Source: Typhlomys cinereus (taxonomy: Eukaryota > Chordata > Mammalia > Rodentia > Platacanthomyidae). From it: a stretch of DNA of 64,000 nucleotides. Below the pieces are notes generated by a model. The model saw only the letters and a list, made by a program, of their open reading frames with translations, had not been told where the DNA came from and ran no database searches. Where the stretch lies: NCBI GenBank assembly GCA_023101885.1, contig JALPQD010000638.1, forward strand, positions 613,386 to 677,385, in the 5' to 3' direction. Shown here piece by piece: positions 50,083-60,441 of the stretch; within the stretch, counting starts at the first letter, position 1; the number at the start of each line of letters is the position of its first letter. A program made the position numbers and the translations under genes.

Positions 50083-51000
50083 TTCCTCCCTCCCTCCCTC
50101 CCTTCCTCCCTCCCTCCCTTCCTCTCTCCCTCCCTTCCTCCCTCCCTTCCTCTCTCCTCCCTCCCTTCCTCTCTTTCTCTCTCCCTCCCTCCCTTCCTCT
50201 CTTCCTCCCTCCCTTCCTCCCTCCCTCCCTCCCTCCCTCCCTCTCTTCCCCCTCCCTCCTCCCCCCCCCCTCCCTTCCTCTCTACTCCCTCCCTTCCTCT
50301 CTCCCCTCCCTCCCTCCTCCTCCTCCCTCCCCCTTCCCTCTCCTCCTTCTTCCCTTCCTCCCTTCCTCCTCCCTTCCTCTCCTCCCTCTCCCCTCCTCCT
50401 TTCCCCCTCCCTCCCTTCCTCTCTACTCTCCCTCCCTTCCCTCCTCCTCCTCCTCTCCTCCCTCCCTCCTTGCCTCCTCCCTTCCTCCCTTCCCTCCCTC
50501 CTCCCTTCCTCTCTCCTCCCTCCCTCCTCTCTTTCTCTCTCCTCCCTCCTTCCCCTCCTCTTCTCTCTTCCCTCTCTTCTCCTCCCTCCCTCCCTCCCTC
50601 CCTCTCTCCCTTCCTCCCTTCCTCCCTCCCTTCCTCTCTACTTCCTCCCTCCTCTCCTCCTCCCTCCCTCCCTCCTGCCTTCCTCCATTCCTCTCTCCTC
50701 CCTCTCTCCTCGTCCTCCCTCTTCACTACTCCCTCTTCCTCACTCACTCCCTCCTCCCTAATCCCTCACTCTCTTCCCTAACTCCCTACTCCCTCCCTCA
50801 CTCCATCCCTCCCTTACTCCCTACCCTCCCTCTCCTCCCTCACCTCCCTTCTACTACTCACTTGCTCCTCACTCCCCATCCCTCCTTCCGTATGCCCTCC
50901 TCACTCCTCCCTCATTGCCTCCCTCCCTCCCTCCTCCATCCATCCCTCCCCCTCTCAACCTCCCTTCTCCCTCCTTTCCTTCCTCTCTCCTTCCCCTTCC
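50083..51000. repeat. Long polypyrimidine (CCCT/CTTCC)n tract
   Basis: About 900 bp of almost pure pyrimidine on the plus strand, made of CCTC, CCCT and CTTCC blocks. From about 50720 onward occasional A bases appear (ctactccctc, ctcactcc). There is no regular long period. The Ser/Pro/Leu-rich and Arg/Glu/Gly-rich open readings on the two strands are low-complexity artefacts. Such tracts can form triplex (H-DNA). Confidence 0.95.
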
Positions 51001-51398
51001 CACTGCTGATGACCCACTTCTTCCCAACTAATTAGTGGTCCTACATTTATGTCTCTCCATTTAATTTATTTTTAGCCTCTTAGTTTTAGATTCTTTGAGA
51101 CAGTCATTGCCCATGCCAGAGCAGAGGGCTAGGATGTCTTGCATGTGCTCAGCCAGCTCTCTATAGTTGTGTTCATCTGCCTTCATGAGTTATGCAGCCG
51201 AGACAGCTTCCTGCAGGCCAGTCCAAAGGCCTGCCTTACCCTACAGACTATCTCTCAGGTGGACCTGGACACATGCAGCTAGGTGTCAGCGTAGTGCTGA
51301 CCATTGCAGGTATCGTCCTCGCTGACCATTGCGCTCCAGAAGCTGGTGAAGCCTTAGGTCCTGAAAGCATCTTCCCTGCTGCTTCTGCGGACATTTGT

Positions 51399-52030
51399 TC
51401 TAGGATGTGAGTCACACTCGCACGTGTGGAAATCTCTCCAGGATGTGAGTCACACGTGCACGTGTGGAAATCTCTCCAGGATGTGAGTCACACGCGCACG
51501 TGTGGAAATCTCTCCAGAATGTGAGTCACACTTGCACGTGTGGAAATCTCTCCAGGATGTGAGTCACACGCGCACCTGCGGAAATCTCTCCAGGATGCGA
51601 ATCACACTCGCACCTGTGGAAATCTCTCCAGGATGTGAGTCACACGTGCACGTGTGGAAATCTCTCCAGGATGTGAGTCACACTCGCACCTGCGGAAATC
51701 TCTCCAGGATGTGAGTCACACGCTGCACGTGTGGAAATCTCTCCAGGATGTGAGTCACACGCGCACCTGCGGAAATCTCTCCAGGATGTGAGTCACACGC
51801 GCACCTGCGGAAATCTCTCCAGGATGTGAGTCACACTCGCACCTGTGGAAATCTCTCCAGGATGTGAATCACACTCGCACGTGTGGAAATCTCTCCAGGA
51901 TGTGAGTCACACGCGCACGTGTGGAAATCTCTCCAGGATGTGAGTCACACGTGCACGTGTGGAAATCTCTCCAGGATGTGAGTCACACGTGCACGTGTGG
52001 AAATCTCTCCAGGATGTGAGTCATACTTGA
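51399..52030. repeat. 38-bp minisatellite, about 16 units, with AP-1 and E-box motifs
   Basis: The unit reads approximately gatgtgagtcacacg, a cgcacgtg or tgcacgtg block, then tggaaatctctccag. Most units contain the AP-1 consensus TGAGTCA; two have TGAATCA or CGAATCA. Roughly half also contain the palindromic E-box CACGTG; the others carry CACCTG. One unit near 51722 has one extra base. The last unit decays at about 52020 (tgagtcatactt). The array ends about 190 bp before the PRMT2-like SH3 exon. The short protein readings across it are repeat artefacts. Confidence 0.92.
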
Positions 52031-52215
52031 ATGTACAGAAATGTAAGCGAAAAGGATGGACCTCAGTTTTGCTAGCAATGATGACCCAAATAATTTGCAT
52101 AATAAATACTTGGTCACATGGTCTTTATTTGAGGTAGTCCTCATCACCTAGAAGAGAGAAAGATACACAGCAAAGTTCACAGTGCTGTACTTGAATCTCT
52201 TCTTGGTGGTAGTAG

Positions 52216-52344
52216 GAGGAAGACCTCGTCATCGCAGGAGGCTGTGAGATGCAGCTGCTGGAGGAGGGTGCACAGCTGCAACCACAGCTGCAGCCAGAGG
52301 AGCTTGTGGCGATTGCAGATTATGGTGCCACTGATGAGACTCAG
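52216..52344 (+). pseudogene. Prmt2: PRMT2-like exon: N-terminal segment and first part of SH3 domain
   Basis: This stretch encodes about 43 residues that include MQLLEEGAQLQ and then EELVAIADYGATDETQ. This matches the rodent PRMT2 N-terminus leading into the SH3 domain; the ALYDY-like motif appears as AIADY. A TAG lies directly upstream in the same frame, and the acceptor is probably that same tag (52213-52215), behind a weak pyrimidine tract. The donor is CAG|GTAGCT at 52344/52345. The frame leaves in phase 0, as expected for the ETQ|LSF junction. Coding sequence is open across this exon. The true start codon lies in an upstream exon that I could not find, although the internal ATG at 52249 is usable. 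Confidence 0.8.
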
Positions 52345-53038
52345 GTAGCTGCGCTCACTTGCATGTCTGATTTATCAACTTCGCCATGTTTCATGGCAAA
52401 CTTAAAGAAGTGTTCACATGGAATACTGTTTTACAGAAACACTGTTTTCAGTGGGAGCATACACTGAAAAACAAGTATAGGAGGCAAGGATGTTGTTTGG
52501 GAGGAAGGTAAGAGAGGGTGTGTTGATATTCTCATACATGTTCTCAAAGAACAAAGTTATTTAATAAGAATATATAGAAAAAATGCTCACATGGTTAGAG
52601 CACACAAGAGCTGTGTATGACCTTCCCTTCCCAGCCTAGCAAACCACCCTAGCAGATTCAAGAATACATGGAGGGGGATGGGAAGGAGGCACCTGCCCAA
52701 GCCAGCTTGAGACCTTGCTATCGAATATCCTGGTCATAGACAGTGAGGCTGTCTGTCCATCATTTGAGACAGGAACATGTGTGCATGGCTGTCATACATA
52801 GCTGCTGGCTTCTCTGTTTGACAGTGTTAGTTAGACTGCACCCTTCTTTCTGATGGGTGCTTCACAAAACTTTATCCTGTTATTGTTTTTGTAAGTTGCC
52901 AATTGCCATAACCACCAAGATCGCTGTGTTTTAGCCATCGACAGTTGGGTTTTTATCACTTCATTGTTGATGAGATGTCAGTGAACTGGGTTCTCTTTGG
53001 AATCCTAACTGCTGTCTGTTTTGATGTTTGTATTCCAG

Positions 53039-53200
53039 CTCAGCTTTATCCTGAGACAAACCATGGCAGACTGGTGGTCAGGTGAGCATGCAGGCTGTTG
53101 TGGGTGCATGGCTGCCAGCGACGTTGGGAAGCAGGTGGAGGAGCCCGACCCGGAAGGCTCCTGGCAGGATGAAGAGTACTTCGGCAGCTATGGAACTCTG
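53039..53200 (+). pseudogene. Prmt2: PRMT2-like exon: second part of SH3 and start of catalytic region, 7-codon deletion
   Basis: The exon follows a good acceptor (tttgtattccag) and reads LSF-ILRQTMADWWSGEHAGCCG, then DPEGSWQDEEYFGSYGTL, ending at CTG|GTACTG. The WW pair and GCCG block are SH3 ligand-groove and beta-strand residues. DEEYFGSYGTL is the PRMT pre-motif-I helix with the conserved YF..Y. Compared with mouse and human PRMT2, the seven residues LRGEKIL between LSF and ILRQ are absent, an exact 21-bp loss that keeps frame but removes one SH3 strand and loop. The usual YIPANH SH3 terminus is changed to CMAASD. The donor GTACTG is weaker than consensus. Confidence 0.85.
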
Positions 53201-54183
53201 GTACTGTTTTCTAATCTCCTCAGTCAGCTGGCAGCTCCTCTTCCAGTGTCGAGAGCAGGGTGAGCAGGGCGCAGCCCTCGCCAACCCAGCCGCCCACAGG
53301 GTCTTCTTGAGCTGCTCAGCTTCGCTAACATGCAGCGAGGGCAGCAGCTCGATTTGACGTGAACTGCTCATGGAGCTCTAGGCACAGGCGCAGAGATCTA
53401 AGCTTCATGAGGTCTTCATGTGTTACAGCATCTTTTTCTTCTTATTAAAAAGAAAAGTTTTAAAATATAAAAGCCATTCTTAGTTTGATGGTGTTTATTT
53501 AACAGTGAGCTGTCATTTGCTAACTTTGGCTAGAGACACTATTTTAGCGAGAGAGTCTGAGCTTCTTTTGTTATTTAACAAGAGTACTACGTTTATTTTA
53601 AAATTGAAGTAGAAGTTACATAGCTCAATGAAAGGCAACATTACCGAGAATATAGCTTAGCAGTCTTCTTACTCTCCTGCCATTGAGGAAGGCGCTAAGG
53701 GCCAGGCAGCAGCCTCGCTTAAACCTAGGTATAAGCCACTTGGGAGGCGAATGCTGGGTAGAAGTCTCTATTATGAACATTTTAAATGGTCAGACTAAGA
53801 GCAGGGAACTGTTGTTCCCGAGAGTTGGGAGAGAGTCCTTCTAGGACCATCCTATGTCCCATGGAGCTGCTGTGGGGAGGTTTGTACTGTGTTCGTTCTG
53901 TGTTGGCACATGACAGTGTTTTTGTATGACCATGTCTGTTTACCAACTGTATTAGTTCTTTCATTGCACCTTTCCTTAGATATGCCGTATTTCAAGATTA
54001 AAAGTGTTAAGCCAAAAGCACTAATGTACATACTCAATGAGAATTTCCAGTTCATTGACTAAAGTTGCCTAAGTGTGCTCTCCAGCTGTGCTCCCACTAA
54101 GCTCTCAGTAGTGCTTATGCCTTTGCTTTAAGAACTGTAGTGCTTCTGTTTTACACAATGAAACACTTAATGGGGATATACTG

Positions 54184-54395
54184 TTATGAATAATGAGGTA
54201 GTACTTTACAGATGACCGCAATGTGGAATCTCTGTTGTGGATAGTGAGGTAGTGCTCTACAGATGACCTCAATGTGGAATCTCTGTTGTGGATAGTGAGG
54301 TAGTGCTCTGCAGATGACCTCAATGTGGAATCTCTGTTGTGGATAATGAGGTTGTGCTCCACAGATAATCTCAATGTGGAATCTACTGTTGTGTA
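54184..54395. repeat. 51-bp short tandem repeat, about 4 units
   Basis: A unit of about 51 bp (gatgacctcaatgtggaatc, then ctctgttgtggatagtgagg, then tagtgctctaca) repeats four times with a few substitutions, for example gatgaccgc versus gatgacctc and gtgctccac in the last unit. It lies in the intron between PRMT2-like exons, just upstream of the PTTG1 pseudogene poly(A). No coding potential. Confidence 0.85.
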
Positions 54396-54520
54396 TAGAG
54401 GACAGACGTGACAGCAAATGTGTTGGTGGGACATTTGCGAGATGTTACTTTAGTTTACAATAGAAAGAGATGGAGCTATATAACTGTGATGGGCAACACA
54501 TGAATCGTATTCCAGCATGG

Positions 54521-55235
54521 GCTTTTTTTTTTTTTTTTTTTTTGCTAAACAAGATACTTTATTAATGTAGCATATACACACAAACTATGAAGGACTAAGA
54601 AATTTATATGTCTAGATCATAACCAACAGGTGGTAATTCAACGTCCCGCTGGACAAGATGCTAGGACACAGCAGACGATTCCCAGGGTGGAAAGGGCGAC
54701 TTCCTAAGTGAGAGGGGAATCGAGGTACAACAGCTTTTCGTGTCTTCTCTCCTCGTTGGGCACCCCACTCAAGGGGAGGTGTCTGATCTGGTGCTCTCCC
54801 TGGAAGGTCAAAACTCAAAATCTAGAGGATCACAGGGAAGAACTTCTCTATTTCTGGATAGGCGTCATCCAAGGTAGGAGCAGAGCTCTTTGCTTTCCCG
54901 GTGATCTTTTGCTTTCTTGGTGATCTTTTTCACAGTGAAGGCTGCTTGTTTTTGGTTTAGGGTACTTGGTCTTTGTGGGCTTTTCTGTAGCTGTGTTGAC
55001 AGTTGCCAAAGCCTTTCTGCCAGCTGTAGGTAAGGATGTTGTAGCATTGAATGTTTTGCCAATGTGTGGGGTTGAAAGATGCAATTTCCTGTCTAAAGCT
55101 TTGATAACAGAACCCAGCGTCAGCACATTCTTAGGAGCTGCCTGGCGGCTGGTTCCCTATTATCCTTATTAACAAAGTTTAGAGTAACCATGCTGGATTA
55201 ATTCGAGTCTCTCCAACAGCTGCGCTCACCAAACC
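54521..55235 (-). pseudogene. Pttg1: Processed pseudogene of PTTG1 (securin)
   Basis: Securin inhibits separase and holds sister chromatids together until anaphase. On the minus strand a broken reading frame starts at an ATG at 55191 ([18 protein letters not shown], cf. securin MATLIYVDKENGEP). It continues as [46 protein letters not shown], the region around the securin destruction box, then a KPKT-rich stretch. A frameshifted C-terminus contains SFDLP and a final ELPP-like end. There are several frameshifts and stops. It is intronless and followed, in its own orientation, by a 21-base poly(A) (T run at 54523-54543) with AATAAA-like sequence just upstream, so it is an L1-mediated retrocopy. 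It lies antisense in an intron of the PRMT2-like locus. Confidence 0.88.
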
Positions 55236-55444
55236 CTCCGACCCAGTATAGGCTTCTTAATGTGGGCCTTCATTTCCTCCCCTTCATGGCACAGCTGTGT
55301 ACAGCTGTGCTTCTGCCTCATGACAGCCTGACACAGGTGGTCAAAATGCCAGTTTACAGGTAGTGGCTGCCAGGTCAATACCAGCATGCGTGTGCCCCCC
55401 CATCTTCCCCTGCAACTGATTGTCCCCTAAGCCCTAGATTCTTT

Positions 55445-55660
55445 CTGTTTTTTAAATAATTTTTCATTATTTTACGTGTATATGTTGATCTGCTCTCATG
55501 TGACGTAAGGTGATGTGCATGGTGTGTGTGCGCACACCTCACCATGTGTGGGGCACTCAGAGGACCATTTTCAGGAGTCAGTTTTCTCTGAGGAACTCAG
55601 GCCATCAGACTATCATGGCAGGTGCCTTTACCCACCGAGCCATCCTGCTGGCCTTAGGCC
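55445..55660 (-). mobile_element. B2/B3-like SINE, antisense
   Basis: tttaaataatttttcattat tail, catgtgtggggcactcagag, and ccgagccatcctgctggcc in reverse orientation. Confidence 0.75.
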
Positions 55661-55989
55661 GTAGATCTGAACAGACCTCTGCTTTTAGTCCTGCTGGGCC
55701 CGTAGCTACAGGTTGTGCGTGAGAAGTGCCTGGCAGAGCCGAGGTTCTAGCCACCAGCAATTGTTTCTGAACTCTGTGTGGGAGGCTCCGGTAGAAAGTT
55801 GAGTCAACTCTGGTGCAGTTTGCTTGGTGCTTGGTCTCCAAGGTGCGAGGCCTGTACCATCGGCCTTCATCCATACTGCAGCACCCTCGTCAGCTTCGTT
55901 CTGTGCTAGTTCTGACTTAGGAGAACAGAAGTCACAAGACGTCATGTGAGGCCAGGACATGTGCTTAATGGGTGTCTTCGCTACTGCAG

Positions 55990-56152
55990 GTGTATGCTGT
56001 GAAAGCCAGTGAGATGGCACGGCACACAGGTCACCTGGTCCTGCAGAACGGCTTTGCTGACGTCATTACTTGTTCCAGCAGCAGGGGAAGATATGGTGTT
56101 ACCTGAGAAGGTCAATGAGCTAGTGTCTGAGTGGATGGGGACCTGCTTGCTG
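55990..56152 (+). pseudogene. Prmt2: PRMT2-like exon: post-I to double-E region, frameshifted
   Basis: After a CTACTGCAG acceptor the exon reads VYAVKASEMARHTGHLVLQNGFADVIT, clearly PRMT2. The acidic residue of VYAVEAS that contacts the ribose of S-adenosylmethionine is Lys here. Two single-base losses, near 56068 and 56083, then shift the frame: the exon is 163 bp where the family has 165. The intact frame hits TGA at 56104-56106. In the shifted frame the rest is still recognisable as LPEKVNELVSEWMGTCLL, containing the first glutamate of the double-E loop (SEWMG), and ends at CTG|GTAATG. Conservation after the frameshift suggests recent loss or a sequence error. Confidence 0.87.
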
Positions 56153-57511
56153 GTAATGCTGGGTCTGTGGAGGGTGATGATGGTGGGACTTCGATGCTTC
56201 TGGACTTGGAACCCTGGACCTATCTCAGAAATCTTCAAAAATTATGATTAATTTTGATCTTCCCCCTGGAATGAGGTGTTAATTTAGTATTTATAAATAT
56301 AATTAATAATTCATTAAATTATATAAATATATTAATAAAATATATTTATTAAATTTAGAAATTTATTGGCTTAGTGTTTGGACTCTAGCTGGTCCAAAAA
56401 AAACAATATTAAGAGAAACTTGAATCAGAATCAATACGACTTTCTCCTGAGTTCTTTCCGCTGTCTGTAGTCCTGGAGTGTCCGGGCCCACGAACCAGCA
56501 TGAACCCGAACTTACCAACGTGGGAATCTGAAGTGGGAGCGGTAGGAATTAAAAGTTTCAGGCTTGGGTCAGAGGGGGTCCTGATGTCCCTTATCATCCA
56601 AGCCAACATTATTGTAATGTACAGGGGTTTTATAATCAAGAAACAGGGCCAAATTCAGGAAAGCATCAAAGAGGAGCAGAACCAAATTCTTTACAGGATT
56701 ATGTAAAACATGTATTCTAGTTAACAAAGAGAAGTCAGGAGTGACATCTAGCTGTTGTGGGACCAGACATGATGTCGCCAGGTAGAGTAAATAGGCATGT
56801 CACCTTGTTGCTAGAAGAGAATGGACAATGTATGCCCCAAACAGAGTTACCTGGCACATGCATTAACATCTCTCAGGTAAGCAGGACAGAACTGTTAGGG
56901 AGGAAGGAACAGCCCAGCCAGTTTCTTAGAGAAACAAAAGCGTTCCAAACGACCTGGGAGTTTTCTTAACTTCCAAGGAGAGAATTCAGCCTATCATTGT
57001 CTTGCAGACAAGAGGCAAACTCAAGCACCCAAGGGAGGAGTCACTCAATGGCCTGTTCAGTTGCTAATGTATCATCCAGAGCTCAGGCTTCTGGGCCTAG
57101 CAACCCCCACACTGGAGCTGCTCAGAAGTCAGGGATGAAGAGGAAGGTGTTTCTTCAGGAGCAGTATTTTTGTCTCATGGCTTTGGTTGATGCAGGCTAG
57201 CCCACCTCTGTGTGTGAGAGGCTCAGTGAGCCCGTTGTGCTCCCTGGACCTCATGGAAGGATGTAGACTGCCTTAGTTACTCATTCACACACCCTATATG
57301 TCCCTTGTCATTCATGCCAGCCCTTTCCTCATGGGATTGACATTGTGGGACATTTTGCGCAACTTATCATCCTGAAATTTAGTCTTGTACAAAAGTTTAG
57401 AAAAATAGCCTCTGGATGAGGGGAATAGATGGTGACGTCTGCTTCCGGCAAGATCCCTTTGATTAGTGAGTGATTATCAGGTGCTACCCCAGCTGTTTAC
57501 AGTGTAGAGAC

Positions 57512-57531
57512 GGGGGGGGGGGGGGGGGGGG
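57512..57531 (+). repeat. Homopolymer G(20)
   Basis: Twenty consecutive G bases in otherwise average-composition intronic DNA. Such runs form G-quadruplex-prone sequence and are error-prone in sequencing, so the exact length should not be trusted. Confidence 0.95.
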
Positions 57532-59227
57532 CTGGCAGAGGTGGAGCCTTGGGTCCAGTGCCATATGTTGTCAAGAGATGAAACTTGAAGTCCATGATAT
57601 GTGCTGATGTATTAGCGACATTTATGGATTCACGGGATGAATCGGGAAAGGCGAGCACGTGCTGTTAGTCGTGAAACATCAACCTTTGCCCCAGACTTGT
57701 TCATTTAATAAGTGCTTCTTAGCACATGCTGCTGCCCTAAGTGTGGGGACAGTAGGAGGACAAGCCTGTGGCAGGGAGGCCTGTTCCTGTCTAGCTCTAA
57801 TCTGGGCTGGGAGATTAGGAGGAGGTGGTTTGGGGAAAGGACCCTGGGAGGTGCAGGAACGTGTTTGCTAGGTCCCCACTGGCACTTTGATTCAAAGATC
57901 TCAGCTGTGTCTAGGCACCTGGACAGTCTGTGTTGGAAGCCTGGTGTGCAGCCAGAGGCCGAGTCCAGTGGAGCCCGTGTGGAGGAGTTGGTGTCTTGTG
58001 TGGATATCAATGCAAGAGGCTCTAACGGGGACATGGTCTCAAGTCCAAGCCTTGCAGCTAATCAGGAGAAAGTGTGATGGGGTTGGCTTATGGGATGGAT
58101 GGGCTTTTCTGGAGATTTGATGGATAATGGAGAAGGCTGTCTCTCAGGGTAGCATTGTCCTGTGTGGTGGGGGAGTGGCAGGGGTGGTGGGAGGGGCACA
58201 GTGGGTTTGCTAGTCATGTTTGGAAGAGTGTGGGGGAGTCTCTGAGAGGGCAAAGTGTATATGCTTTTTGGAAGTGTGGATTGGTACTTTTGGAAGCAAA
58301 AAATGGCAGGATATGTAATTGAAAAAATCGTTAAGTGAGTTTATCTTGTGGAAACAGATTTGGATATCTATGTTGAAAAAGTTCATAACAACTGGTTATG
58401 GTTCATACATCTGTAATTGCAGGTGGAAAAAGGATGTTTGTAAATTAAAGGCAAAGTGGGCTTCACAGTGAGACCAGGCTCAATAACTGTTGAGTTATCA
58501 AAAAAAGTTCTAAAGAAAAAGTTGGAAGCAGTAGCAATTAGGACAAGCCATGTGATCATTAAAATTATATTTCAGAATGATTTTTTGGCAATCTTTGCTG
58601 GAAGTTAGAAAAGCAGAGTGTGTGCAGAGCGATTTGCTCTGTTTCTTTGAGTGGCCTCAGGGACCGGGCTTTGGATCCTGGTGCAATGCAGGGAGCTCCG
58701 GACTCTTCCAGGAGCACAGACTGTGTACTGGTATTAGGAGCACTTACTCCAGACCTCACCGAAGATTGCTGGGCTGGCCCTGAGTTCAGTGTTCTCCGTG
58801 GGATTTCCCTGTGGATACAGGCATTCAGCATCTTAGGTGAAGTAGGTGTTTTCCTCTGAATCCTGTGTTCTCCCACAGTTCACCAAGATGAGGTTGATGG
58901 CCTCAGTGGGCCATATTCATGCCAAACCCTTGAGGATGTGATAGTGCATGCTAGTTTTAAGTATAGTTGCAAAAATTGCAAACAACCTATGTGACCTTCA
59001 GCAGGTTAACAAATATGCTGACAGATCCTTAGAGTGGAGCCAGCCACGGGAGCAGGTGGTCCTTTAACACCCTCTATTGACAGAGACACCACCTCAAAAG
59101 ACTGCTCACTCTGTGACTCCACTAGATGATGTGTTTGGAAAGACCAAGACCCACAGGGTTTCCAGAGGCAGTGGGAGGATGTAGTCACTGGTGACGTTTG
59201 TGGTGATGGAGCTGTCATGATGCGAGT

Positions 59228-59995
59228 TCCCAGGGCTTGAGGTGGGAGCTCTCTCTCTCTCTCTCTGTTGGTTCCATGACATTGAGTCATAGATGTAGTG
59301 GCCTCCTTGGTGGGAGTTCCTGAGGGCTTGAGGTGGGAGCTCGCTCTCTCTCTCTTTTTCTCTCTCTCTCTGTGTTGGTTCCATGACTCTGAGTCATAGA
59401 TGTAGTGGGCTCCTTGGTGGGAGTTCCCCGGGCTTGAGGTGGGAGCTCTCTCTCTCTCTCTTTTTCTCTCTCTCTCTCTGTTGGTTCCATGACATTGAGT
59501 CATAGATGTAGTGGGCTCCTTGGTGGGAGTTCCTGAGGGCTTGAGGTGGGAGCTCGCTCTCTCTCTCTTTTTCTCTCTCTCTCTGTGTTGGTTCCATGAC
59601 TCTGAGTCATAGATGTAGTGGCCTCCTTGGTGGGAGTTCCCCGGGCTTGAGGTGGGAGCTCTCTCTCTCTCTTTTTTCTCTCTCTCTCTCTGTGTTGGTT
59701 CCATGACTCTGAGTCATAGATGTTGTGGGCTCCTTGGTGGGAGTTCCTGAGGGCTTGAGGTGGGAGCTCTCGCTCTCTCTCTCTACCTCTTTTTCTTTCT
59801 CTCTCTGTGTTGGTTCCATGACTCTGAGTCATAGTTGTTGTGGGCTCCTTGGTGGGAGTTCCCCGGGCTTGAGGTGGGAGCTCTCTCTCTCTCCTTCTCT
59901 CTTTTTCTCTCTCCCTCTCTGTGTTGGTTCCATGACTCTGAGTCATAGATGTAGTGGGGCTCCTTGGGAGTGCCTGGGGCTTGAGGTGGGAGAAA
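59228..59995. repeat. 106-115 bp composite minisatellite, 7 units, with (CT)n core
   Basis: The anchor gttccatgac recurs at 59271, 59378, 59484, 59591, 59698, 59813 and 59927. Each unit has a (CT)n stretch, then GTTCCATGACWYTGAGTCAT, a tgtagtgg block, and gggagttcc...cttgaggtgggagct. Five of seven copies contain TGACTCTGAGTCA, a near-perfect inverted pair of AP-1 half sites; copies 1 and 3 read TGACATTGAGTCA. The long minus-strand open readings rich in RERE come from the GA-rich strand and are not genes. Confidence 0.93.
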
Positions 59996-60441
59996 ATGAA
60001 ACACCTGTTCTTCTGACTTAAGATCTGCAGTAGGCAGAGGGTGGGATCAAAAACAAAGAAGAAGACAGATCTGCAGAAGGACCGTGGTCTTTTCTTGACT
60101 ACAGGATTGTGAACAAACAGGGAATCCCCCAAATGAACTGATGTTGTTTGGCTGGTCGAGCAGTGCAGCATCCAGGGGTGCCCTCCCAGATTCCAAATGG
60201 GCGAGTGCAAGAATTTCTCTTGCTTCTTAGTCACCCTTGCATCCCAATTAAGTGTGAAGTGACATTGCTTAAACCCAGGCCATGACATGAATGTGACATC
60301 TCCATGTGTGTACAATAGCGCCTACTTCTCAAATGCGATTCACTGCTCTGTTTGAGATTGTCTGAAACTATGATGGGCCATAGTATTGTACTATGTATAG
60401 TGAGGTCTTAGTGGTATTCTTGTGTTTTTCCTCTTACGTAG

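Larger units (their letters stand above)
56153..60441. other. Intron of the PRMT2-like locus
   Basis: Holds an AT-rich (ATTTAT)n patch at 56,280-56,360, a G(20) run and the seven-unit CT/AP-1-like minisatellite. I see no other exon. Open frames up to 121 codons at 57.7-58.1 kb have no recognisable motif. Confidence 0.55.

Noticed and set aside
50036..50781. 228-241 codon frames on both strands
   Set aside because: Pure products of the CCT-rich tract.
27600..52215. The CpG-rich blocks at 27.6 kb or 39-41 kb as the PRMT2 promoter
   Set aside because: No upstream PRMT2 exon was found to connect either of them to the exon at 52216, so the link is not supported.
59006..60315. Minus-strand 232- and 271-codon frames rich in RERER
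   Set aside because: They translate the GA strand of the (CT)n minisatellite; the flanks have no recognisable domain.
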